The notes under the pieces were generated by a model that worked only from the letters and a program-made list of their open reading frames with translations, had not been told where the DNA came from and ran no database searches. A stretch of 64,000 nucleotides of DNA from Gordonia mangrovi (lineage in GTDB: Bacteria; Actinomycetota; Actinomycetes; Mycobacteriales; Mycobacteriaceae): the NCBI RefSeq assembly GCF_024734075.1, contig NZ_CP102850.1:4774001-4838000 (forward strand). Direction: 5' to 3'. Of this stretch, positions 56,530 to 64,000 are shown one piece after another. Position 1 is the stretch's first letter. The number at the start of each line of letters is the position of its first letter. The position numbers and the translations under genes were made by a program.

Positions 56530-57575
56530 GCGCCCCGCAGGAGTCCGCGGACGGGCACATGCGGATCGTCGCGCTCGGCGGGGGGCACGGCTTGTACGCG
56601 ACGCTCACCGCGATGCGCTACCTCAGCCCCGACGTCACGGCGGTGGTCACCGTGGCCGACGACGGTGGCTCGTCCGGACGGTTGCGGGCCGAACTGGGCG
56701 TCATCCCGCCGGGTGATCTGCGGATGGCGCTGTCGGCGTTGATGTCCGCACCGGCGGCGCTCGCGGCTCGGTCCGACGGGCCGACCCCGCACGGCCCCTC
56801 GGCGCACGAACTGTGGGCGAGCATCTTTCAGCACCGGTTCGGCGGTCGGGGCGCGCTGGCCGGTCACCCCATCGGCAACCTGCTGCTGGCCGGCCTGACC
56901 GAGGTCACCGGCGATCCCGTGGCAGCGCTTGACGAACTCGTCGCCGTCTTCGACATCGATGGCCGGGTGCTGCCCATGTCGGCGGTGCCCCTCGACATCG
57001 AAGCCGACGTCTCCGGACTGGAGAGCGACCCGCGGATCAGCCGCTGCATCCGCGGTCAGGTGGCGGTGGCGACCACCCCGGGCAAGGTTCGTCGGGTCCG
57101 GCTGCTGCCGAACGACCCGCCGGCAACGCCCGAGGCACTCCAAGCGATCCGGTCGGCCGACCTGGTGGTGCTGGGGCCGGGTTCGTGGTTCTCCAGCGTC
57201 ATCCCGCACGTTCTGGTGCCCGAGCAACTCGCGGCGTTGCGGGAGACCAACGGACGGCGGGTGCTGTTCGTCAATCTGGCCCCCGAACCCGGTGAGACGA
57301 CGGGTTTCTCAGTGGAACGACATCTGCACGTGCTGCACGCGCACGCCGATGTCCTTCGGGTGGATGACATCGTCGTCGATGCGGCGTCGGTGCCCGCCGG
57401 ACGTGAGCGGGATCACCTCATCCGGGCGGCTGAGTTGTTCGGCGCACGTCTGCATGCGGGTGACCTCGCAATACCCGGTCGGCACGTGCACGACCCGGAG
57501 AAAGTCGCCACTCTGGTGAAGCAACTGTGCGAAGGTGAATTGAGTCGATACGCTGTCCGGGCGCAAGAATCGTGA
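56526..57575 (+). CDS. yvcK: YvcK/CuvA family protein (gluconeogenesis and morphology factor)
   Basis: A 349-residue protein of the CofD-like fold, binding UDP-sugars in studied homologues. It has IVALGGGHGLYATLTAM, VVTVADDGGSSGRLR, GHPIGNLLLAGLTEV and LGPGSWFSSVIPHVLV. In mycobacteria the homologue CuvA (Rv1422) affects cell-wall synthesis and carbon-source use. ATG at 56526 overlaps the rapZ stop. A 9-bp perfect hairpin starts 15 nt after its stop. Confidence 0.93.
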   Translation: MSAPQESADGHMRIVALGGGHGLYATLTAMRYLSPDVTAVVTVADDGGSSGRLRAELGVIPPGDLRMALSALMSAPAALAARSDGPTPHGPSAHELWASIFQHRFGGRGALAGHPIGNLLLAGLTEVTGDPVAALDELVAVFDIDGRVLPMSAVPLDIEADVSGLESDPRISRCIRGQVAVATTPGKVRRVRLLPNDPPATPEALQAIRSADLVVLGPGSWFSSVIPHVLVPEQLAALRETNGRRVLFVNLAPEPGETTGFSVERHLHVLHAHADVLRVDDIVVDAASVPAGRERDHLIRAAELFGARLHAGDLAIPGRHVHDPEKVATLVKQLCEGELSRYAVRAQES

Positions 57576-57590
57576 GCGAGTCGTGTGCAC

Positions 57591-57612
57591 CGGCGACGGC
57601 GGCCCGTCGCCG
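57591..57612 (+). terminator. Strong hairpin between yvcK and whiA
   Basis: cggcgacgg (57591-57599) and ccgtcgccg (57604-57612) form a perfect stem with a 4-nt loop, extendable by cac/gtg with a small bulge. It follows the yvcK stop by 15 nt and lies in a 219-bp gap before whiA. No T-tract. A candidate terminator or attenuator. Confidence 0.5.
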
Positions 57613-57794
57613 ACGTGGTGATCATCGGGAAGCAGGGGAGGCCACGGCGCGGACGATCGCGACCGGACCCGCGGTGAGTTCCACACGGTGTGGCACTCGC
57701 GGACGGTTGCGCGACCGGGACGGGTTCGGTGCTCCTGGCGTGGTGCGGCGACCCGGACAGGAGGACCGTGACAGGAGGGCAGGGACCGGTGGCG

Positions 57795-58772
57795 ATGACC
57801 GCGGCGGTGAAGGATGAGCTTTCACGACTGACCGTGACCCAGGTGAGTTGCCGCAAGGCCGAGGTGTCGGCGCTGTTGCGATTCGCCGGCGGACTGCACA
57901 TCGTGGCGGGACGGGTGGTGGTCGAGGCGGAGGTCGACCTCGGCAACGTCGCGCGACGGCTGCGGCGTGAGATCTTCGACCTGTACGGCTACAACTCCGA
58001 CGTCCACGTGTTGCGTAGCGGCGGTCTTCGAAAAGGTGCCCGCTACATCGTGCGGGTCACCAAAGACGGTGAGGGTCTGGCGCGCCAGACCGGACTGCTC
58101 GACCTGCGTGGCCGACCGGTCCGGGGCCTCCCGGCTCAGGTCGTCGGCGGCAGCGTCGCCGACGCCGAGGCCGCGTGGCGCGGTGCCTTCCTGGCCCACG
58201 GTTCGTTGACCGAGCCGGGTCGCTCCTCGGCACTCGAGGTCAGCTGCCCCGGCCCCGAAGCGGCCCTCGCGCTGGTCGGCGCGGCCCGCCGGCTCGGTGT
58301 GTCCGCGAAGGCACGTGAGGTGCGCGGAGCCGACCGGGTGGTCATCCGGGACGGGGAGGCCATCGGTGCGTTGTTGACCCGCATGGGTGCCAACGACACC
58401 CGGCTGGTGTGGGAGGAGCGGCGCATGCGTCGCGAGGTCCGCGCAACCGCCAACCGCCTCGCCAACTTCGACGATGCCAACCTGCGTCGTTCGGCTCGGG
58501 CCGCGGTGGCGGCGGCCGCACGGGTCGAGCGGGCCCTCGACATCCTGGGCGACGAGGTGCCCGATCACTTGGTGGCCGCCGGTCAGCTGCGCATCACCCA
58601 CCGCCAGGCCTCGCTGGAAGAACTCGGCCAGCTCGCCGATCCGCCGATGACCAAGGACGCGGTCGCCGGACGTATCCGCCGGCTGCTGTCGATGGCGGAC
58701 AAGAAAGCCCGTACCGACGGGATCCCCGACACCGAGTCGGCCGTCACCTCGGATCTGCTCGACGAGGCCTGA
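57795..58772 (+). CDS. whiA: Sporulation/cell-division transcription regulator WhiA
   Basis: A 325-residue DNA-binding protein. The N-terminal LAGLIDADG-like domain (VKDELSRLT ... [20 protein letters not shown]) precedes a C-terminal helix-turn-helix ([25 protein letters not shown], ending LLSMADKKA). In Streptomyces it works with WhiB to switch on division genes; in non-sporulating actinobacteria its role is less clear. ATG at 57795 fits the family start ([10 protein letters not shown]); GTG 57789 is an alternative. Confidence 0.95.
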   Translation: MTAAVKDELSRLTVTQVSCRKAEVSALLRFAGGLHIVAGRVVVEAEVDLGNVARRLRREIFDLYGYNSDVHVLRSGGLRKGARYIVRVTKDGEGLARQTGLLDLRGRPVRGLPAQVVGGSVADAEAAWRGAFLAHGSLTEPGRSSALEVSCPGPEAALALVGAARRLGVSAKAREVRGADRVVIRDGEAIGALLTRMGANDTRLVWEERRMRREVRATANRLANFDDANLRRSARAAVAAAARVERALDILGDEVPDHLVAAGQLRITHRQASLEELGQLADPPMTKDAVAGRIRRLLSMADKKARTDGIPDTESAVTSDLLDEA

Positions 58773-58787
58773 GTCGCGTCGGACGCG

Positions 58788-58807
58788 GTGGGCAGGCGAT
58801 TCCCACC
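58788..58807 (+). terminator. Short hairpin after whiA
   Basis: ggtggg (58788-58793) and cccacc (58802-58807) form a 6-bp stem with an 8-nt loop, 15 nt after the whiA stop. Weak candidate terminator. Confidence 0.3.
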
Positions 58808-58836
58808 CATCGCATGCTCATCGGTGAACCTCCTAC

Positions 58837-58842
58837 TAGGCT
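58837..58842 (+). promoter_or_regulatory. Candidate -10 of the gap operon
   Basis: TAGGCT, the same hexamer as before alaS, would give a leader of about 85 nt before gap. No clear -35. Confidence 0.35.
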
Positions 58843-58912
58843 GAGGTGGGCCACGGGTGATGTTCACCATCGTGAATGTCGCCCGGTTCCCGGCCGCAGG
58901 CCTTGATGATGA

Positions 58913-59953
<1,041 letters not shown>

Positions 59954-59987
59954 CCGTATCCAACGAACCGCGAGGAGTAACGCCACC

Positions 59988-61199
59988 ATGGGCGTACCCA
60001 CACTGAAAGACCTTCTGGACGAAGGCGTTTCGGGTCGGGGCGTGCTGGTCCGGTCGGATTTCAATGTTCCGCTCGACGGAACGACGATCACCGATCCGGG
60101 CCGCATCCTGGCCTCGCTGCCCACGCTGTCGGCGCTCGTCGGGGCCGGTGCCAAGGTGATCATCACCGCCCACCTCGGCCGCCCCAAGGGCGAGCCGGAC
60201 CCGAAGTACTCGCTGGCGCCCGTCGCGGCGCGGCTCGGGGAGGAACTCGGACGCAACGTGCAACTGGCCGGTGACGTCGTCGGCACCGACGCGCTCGCGC
60301 GCGCCGAGGGACTGACCGACGGCGATGTCCTGCTGCTGGAGAATGTGCGGTTCGATCCCCGCGAGACCTCCAAGGACGAGGCCGAACGGGAGGCGCTGGC
60401 CAAGGCGCTCGTCGAACTCGTCGGCGACGACGGTGCCTTCGTCTCCGACGGGTTCGGGGTGGTGCACCGCAAGCAGGCCTCGGTCTACGATGTCGCCAAG
60501 TTGCTGCCGCACTACGCCGGTGACCTCGTCGCCGCGGAGGTCGATGTGCTGTCCAAGCTCACCGACGAGGTCTCCCGACCGTATGCGGTGGTGCTCGGCG
60601 GTTCCAAGGTGTCGGACAAGCTCGGCGTGATCGAGGCGCTGGCGCCGAAGGTGGACACGCTCGTCATCGGTGGCGGCATGGCCTTCACCTTCCTTGCCGC
60701 GCAGGGTCATTCGGTCGGAACGTCGTTGCTGCAGGAAGACCAGATCGGCGTCTGCAAGGACCTGCTGGAGCGATTCGGTGACGTGATCCGGCTGCCGGTC
60801 GACGTGGTGGTGGCCGACAAGTTCGCCGCCGACGCGGAGGCGAAGACGGTGCCTGTCGAGGAGATCGGCGAGGGCTGGATGGGCCTCGACATCGGGCCCG
60901 AGTCGGTCAAGCGGTTCGCCGCGGTGCTCTCGGGCGCCGAGACGATCTTCTGGAACGGCCCGTCGGGTGTCTTCGAGTTCGAGAAGTTCTCCGCCGGGAC
61001 CCGTGGGGTGGCCGAGGCGATCGCGGCGACCACCAAGGGTGGCGCGTTCACCGTGGTCGGCGGCGGCGACTCCGCCGCAGCGGTGCGGACCCTGGGTCTG
61101 CCGGACTCGGACTTCTCGCACATATCGACCGGTGGCGGGGCGTCGCTGGAGTATCTGGAGGGCAAAGAGCTGCCCGGACTGAAAGTGCTGGAGAGCTGA
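59988..61199 (+). CDS. pgk: Phosphoglycerate kinase
   Basis: A 403-residue two-lobed kinase. The N-lobe substrate motif is [13 protein letters not shown] and AHLGRPKG; the C-lobe nucleotide site is [15 protein letters not shown] and GGGMAFTFL, with [10 protein letters not shown] and [12 protein letters not shown]. gaggag precedes the ATG. Its stop overlaps tpiA (TGATG). Confidence 0.97.
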   Translation: MGVPTLKDLLDEGVSGRGVLVRSDFNVPLDGTTITDPGRILASLPTLSALVGAGAKVIITAHLGRPKGEPDPKYSLAPVAARLGEELGRNVQLAGDVVGTDALARAEGLTDGDVLLLENVRFDPRETSKDEAEREALAKALVELVGDDGAFVSDGFGVVHRKQASVYDVAKLLPHYAGDLVAAEVDVLSKLTDEVSRPYAVVLGGSKVSDKLGVIEALAPKVDTLVIGGGMAFTFLAAQGHSVGTSLLQEDQIGVCKDLLERFGDVIRLPVDVVVADKFAADAEAKTVPVEEIGEGWMGLDIGPESVKRFAAVLSGAETIFWNGPSGVFEFEKFSAGTRGVAEAIAATTKGGAFTVVGGGDSAAAVRTLGLPDSDFSHISTGGGASLEYLEGKELPGLKVLES

Positions 61200-61984
61200 T
61201 GGCGCGTAAACCGCTGATCGCGGGCAACTGGAAGATGAACCTGAATCATCTGGAGGCGATCGCGCTCGTCCAGAAGATCGCGTTCGCGCTGCCCGCGAAG
61301 TACTTCGACAAGGTCGACGTGACGGTCATCCCGCCGTTCACCGACATCCGCAGCGTGCAGACGGTGGTCGACGGCGACAAGTTGCTGCTCACCTACGGTG
61401 CACAGGATCTGTCAGCGCACGACTCGGGCGCCTACACCGGCGAGATCAGTGGTGCGTTCCTGGCCAAGCTGGGGTGCACCTACGTCGTCGTCGGCCACTC
61501 GGAGCGTCGCACCATGCACGCCGAGACCGACGAACTGGTGCTCGCCAAGACCAAGGCCGCGCTCAAGCACGGACTGACCCCGATCGTGTGTATCGGCGAG
61601 GGGCTCGACATCCGTGAGGCCGGCGATCACGTGGCGTACAACGTCACCCAGCTGAAGGGCTCGTTGGCGGGCCTGTCGGCCGAGGAGATCGCGAAGGTCG
61701 TCATCGCCTACGAGCCGGTCTGGGCGATCGGCACCGGCCGCGTGGCCAGCGCCGACGACGCACAGGAGGTGTGCGCGGCGGTGCGCGGTGCGCTGGCGGA
61801 GATCTCCGACGGTGCGACCGCGGAGGCGGTGCGGGTGCTCTACGGCGGTTCGGTGAATGCCAAGAATGTCGGCGACATCGTCGGACAGACGGATGTCGAC
61901 GGTGCACTCGTCGGCGGCGCTTCACTGAAATCCGACGAATTCGCGACGTTGTCGGCCATCGCGGCCGGCGGGCCGCTGCCCTGA
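61199..61984 (+). CDS. tpiA: Triosephosphate isomerase
   Basis: A 261-residue TIM barrel. GNWKMNLNH holds the active-site Lys; [12 protein letters not shown] the His; [17 protein letters not shown] the catalytic Glu and loop 6; [12 protein letters not shown] the phosphate site. Two strong hairpins follow the stop. Confidence 0.97.
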   Translation: MARKPLIAGNWKMNLNHLEAIALVQKIAFALPAKYFDKVDVTVIPPFTDIRSVQTVVDGDKLLLTYGAQDLSAHDSGAYTGEISGAFLAKLGCTYVVVGHSERRTMHAETDELVLAKTKAALKHGLTPIVCIGEGLDIREAGDHVAYNVTQLKGSLAGLSAEEIAKVVIAYEPVWAIGTGRVASADDAQEVCAAVRGALAEISDGATAEAVRVLYGGSVNAKNVGDIVGQTDVDGALVGGASLKSDEFATLSAIAAGGPLP

Positions 61985-61993
61985 CAGTCGGTT

Positions 61994-62051
61994 CCCGAGG
62001 AGGGCCTGCGCTCCTCGGGCTCCCATCGCTCCCCAGGGGTGCGATGGGAGC
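61994..62051 (+). terminator. Tandem hairpins after tpiA
   Basis: Hairpin 1: cccgaggag (61994-62002) with ctcctcggg (62011-62019). Hairpin 2: gctcccatcgc (62019-62029) with gcgatgggagc (62041-62051), whose loop contains a further cccc/gggg pair. Both stems are perfect and share one base. They close the gap-pgk-tpiA transcript or act as an mRNA 3' stabiliser; no T-tract. Confidence 0.6.
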
Positions 62052-62067
62052 GCTGGGTTCGAACGCG

Positions 62068-62073
62068 TAGACT
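62068..62073 (+). promoter_or_regulatory. Candidate -10 of secG
   Basis: TAGACT would give a leader of about 80 nt. It overlaps the left arm of an inverted repeat at 62071-62082. Confidence 0.4.
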
Positions 62074-62125
62074 GTGGCAGGTTGTGCTCGGGCGGCTTCT
62101 CGCCGTCGGCGCGACCTGCCACAGT
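62071..62125 (+). promoter_or_regulatory. Inverted repeat in the secG leader
   Basis: actgtggcaggt (62071-62082) and acctgccacagt (62114-62125) are perfect 12-bp complements with a 31-nt interval. They would form a long leader hairpin ending 32 nt before the secG GTG, or an operator pair. I recognise no described RNA family. Confidence 0.55.
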
Positions 62126-62157
62126 TGCATGCACCGACCGAACAGGACTGACTACAC

Positions 62158-62391
62158 GTGAAGCTCGCACTCGACATCGGATTGGTCATCACCAGCGTGA
62201 TGATGGTGGTGCTGGTGTTGCTGCACCGCGGCAAGGGCGGCGGCCTCTCGTCGCTGTTCGGTGGCGGTGTGCAGTCAAGCCTCTCGGGTTCCAGTGTGGT
62301 CGAGCGCAATCTCGACCGGCTGACCGTCTTCGTCGGCATCATCTGGTTCATCTTCATCATCGGCATCGGAGTCGACATCAAACTCTCCTGA
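62158..62391 (+). CDS. secG: Preprotein translocase subunit SecG
   Basis: A 77-residue membrane protein of the SecYEG channel with two helices: ALDIGLVITSVMMVVLVLLH and LTVFVGIIWFIFIIGIGVDI. Between them is the conserved cytosolic GKGGGLSSLFGGGVQSSLSG loop. GTG start with aggact upstream. The position after tpiA is standard in bacteria. Confidence 0.95.
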   Translation: MKLALDIGLVITSVMMVVLVLLHRGKGGGLSSLFGGGVQSSLSGSSVVERNLDRLTVFVGIIWFIFIIGIGVDIKLS

Positions 62392-62417
62392 CGCGCGATC
62401 GGCGTCCGGCGTCACTT

Positions 62418-62461
62418 CGGCGACCTGTTTGTCCGCGGCAGTGCGGATGACCGGGTCGCCG
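62418..62461 (+). terminator. Nested hairpin after secG
   Basis: cggcgacc (62418-62425) pairs with ggtcgccg (62454-62461), and inside it tccgc (62432-62436) pairs with gcgga (62443-62447). It lies 26 nt after the secG stop in the gap before ppc. Candidate terminator without T-tract. Confidence 0.4.
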
Positions 62462-62524
62462 TTGTCATGTGTGGCGTCGGCGCCGGATCACGCAATTCGG
62501 GGATTCTGCTCCCGCCGCCCCGAG

Positions 62525-62553
62525 ATGACGCACCGCGTGAATACCGGGATACT
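62525..62553 (+). promoter_or_regulatory. Candidate ppc promoter (leaderless)
   Basis: ATGACG (62525-62530) as -35, a 17-bp spacer and GATACT (62548-62553) as -10, each matching four of six consensus bases. The ppc ATG begins 6 nt after the -10. No Shine-Dalgarno is present. Confidence 0.45.
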
Positions 62554-62559
62554 GACCTC

Positions 62560-64000
62560 ATGAGCGAATCGATCTCGTCTGGGTCCACTCGGTCCGCCGG
62601 CGCGCCCGCTTGGCGCCCCACCATGACGATTGCCGACCACATCATCATCGACGACGAGGGCCGCGCGCTCACCGAACCGCTCCGTGAGGACATCCGCCTA
62701 CTCGGTGGTCTGCTCGGCGACATGGTGCGCGAACACTCGGGCGACGAGGTGTTCGATCTCGTCGAGAACGCGCGGATCGCCGCATTCCGAATCCGTCGCG
62801 CCGAGATCGATCGCGACACGCTCGCCGACATGTTCGCCGACGTCGACCTGTCGGTCGCCATGCCGGTGATCCGCGCCTTCTGCAACTTCGCGCTGCTGGC
62901 CAATCTGGCCGAGGACATCCATCGCGAACGCCGCCGCGCCCTCCACGTCCGAGCCGGCGATCCGCCGCAGGACAGCACCTTGGCTGCGACCTACGCCAAG
63001 CTGGCCGATGCCGGACTGACCGATGCGGAGGTGGGGCAGGCGCTGGCCGATGCGACGGTCGTTCCGGTGATCACCGCCCACCCGACCGAGACGCGCCGGC
63101 GCACGGTTTTCGAGGCCCAGAATCGGATAACCGAACTGATGCGCTTCCGCAGCCGCACGGAACTGACGCCGGCCGAGGAGGCCGAGGTTCTCGAAGGCCT
63201 GCGTCGGCAGATCCTGACGCTGTGGCAGACCGCATTGATCCGACTGGAGCGGCTCAACATCAAGGATGAAATCCGTTCCGGGCTGCGCTATTACGACGCT
63301 GCCTTCTTCGAGGTGGTGCCGAAGATCAACACGGGTGTACGTGCGGCGCTCCGGAGTGCGTACCCGAATGCGGAACTCGACGACGACCCGATGCTGCGGA
63401 TGGGGTCATGGATCGGTGGCGATCGGGACGGCAACCCGTTCGTGACCGATGAGATCGTCGAGATGGCCACCACGCTCGCGGCGCGCACGGCGATCGGCCA
63501 CCATCTGTCCGAGTTGCGGCTGCTCGCCGAGGAATTGAGCATGTCCAGCCGCCTGATGTCGCCGGACGAGGCCATCTATGAACTCGGGGGAGTGGACCGC
63601 GAGGACCCCGCAGCCGACGAGCCGTTCCGCGTCGCGCTGGGCAAGATCCGGTCGCGGCTGGTCGCCACCGCGGCCGACATGTTCGGTGAAGAAGTCATGA
63701 AGGCGTCGGATCTGCTCGAGGTCGACGGCGCCGAACCGTATTCCGACGCGGCTGCCTTGCTGGCAGACCTGGACATCGTCGATGCAAGTCTCCGATCAAC
63801 GCATGACGACATCATCGCCGACGATCGTCTGCTGATGCTGCGAGAAGCGGTCCGTACCTTCGGTTTCAACCTGTCCGGACTGGACATGCGACAGAACTCG
63901 GACATGCACGAGGAGGTGGTCGCCGAATTGCTCGCATGGGCCGGCGTCCATCCCGACTACGCGTCGCTCGACGAAGCCGAACGCGTGGAGATCCTGACCA
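62560..64000 (+). CDS. ppc: Phosphoenolpyruvate carboxylase, 5' part (3' end outside window)
   Basis: About 480 N-terminal residues of a protein usually near 900. It replenishes oxaloacetate from PEP and bicarbonate. [19 protein letters not shown], the catalytic-His segment [40 protein letters not shown] and [15 protein letters not shown] are typical. The frame is open to the window end. It follows the glycolytic genes, as in corynebacteria. The start has no Shine-Dalgarno but sits directly behind a -10-like hexamer. Confidence 0.95.
   Translation, partial: MSESISSGSTRSAGAPAWRPTMTIADHIIIDDEGRALTEPLREDIRLLGGLLGDMVREHSGDEVFDLVENARIAAFRIRRAEIDRDTLADMFADVDLSVAMPVIRAFCNFALLANLAEDIHRERRRALHVRAGDPPQDSTLAATYAKLADAGLTDAEVGQALADATVVPVITAHPTETRRRTVFEAQNRITELMRFRSRTELTPAEEAEVLEGLRRQILTLWQTALIRLERLNIKDEIRSGLRYYDAAFFEVVPKINTGVRAALRSAYPNAELDDDPMLRMGSWIGGDRDGNPFVTDEIVEMATTLAARTAIGHHLSELRLLAEELSMSSRLMSPDEAIYELGGVDREDPAADEPFRVALGKIRSRLVATAADMFGEEVMKASDLLEVDGAEPYSDAAALLADLDIVDASLRSTHDDIIADDRLLMLREAVRTFGFNLSGLDMRQNSDMHEEVVAELLAWAGVHPDYASLDEAERVEILT

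Overview
The window is high-GC DNA with dense, mostly plus-strand genes and many ATGA, GTGA and TGATG overlaps. Gene content points to a mycolic-acid actinobacterium (order Mycobacteriales). Gordonia is my best guess, from the DUF222/HNH '13E12-like' gene, the REP-like GGTCGAGTAG repeat, and efp-nusB standing directly before the pyr operon. No tRNA, rRNA, CRISPR array, IS element or prophage was seen.

Layout. 1-6063: the 3' end of hisS; a 730-bp non-coding stretch with paired arms and a duplicated segment; a DUF222/HNH gene; and, on the minus strand, a DUF885 metallopeptidase translationally coupled to a YpfJ-like metallopeptidase. 6227-15402: aspS, then a tightly coupled three-gene operon (transglutaminase-DUF2126 amidoligase, circularly permuted ATP-grasp with Alpha-E, transglutaminase). 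This operon is the most interesting undercharacterised system here. 15598-24618: an APH-like kinase, rarA, alaS, ruvX, mltG, aroE and a minimal prepilin-peptidase-like protein. 24695-30424: aroC-aroK-aroB, a minus-strand four-helix membrane protein, pepQ, efp and nusB.

30480-39352 is the pyrimidine operon pyrR-pyrB-pyrC-(PH-like membrane protein)-carA-carB-pyrF. A PyrR-type RNA hairpin precedes it and a long perfect inverted repeat follows it. 39901-48450 carries mihF, gmk, rpoZ, coaBC, metK, a helicase-degenerate priA, fmt and rsmB. 48490-53536 holds rpe and the riboflavin genes: ribD, an FMN riboswitch, ribE, ribBA, ribH and a PH-domain membrane protein. 53558-58772 is uvrC-rapZ-yvcK-whiA. 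58934-64000 is gap-pgk-tpiA, secG and the 5' part of ppc.

The layout groups pathways: de novo UMP synthesis, chorismate synthesis, riboflavin/FMN and lower glycolysis with anaplerosis. Translation and tRNA charging genes (hisS, aspS, alaS, efp, fmt, rsmB) are interleaved. Regulatory RNA is visible in two places: a PyrR target at the pyrR ribosome-binding site, and an FMN riboswitch for which I can draw mutually exclusive pairings that hide or expose the ribE Shine-Dalgarno. Several genes (uvrC, rpe, ppc, the minus-strand membrane protein) have a -10-like hexamer 6-8 nt before the start codon and no Shine-Dalgarno, suggesting leaderless transcripts. Start sites were chosen by eye from ribosome-binding sites, overlaps and family knowledge. 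No database search was run.
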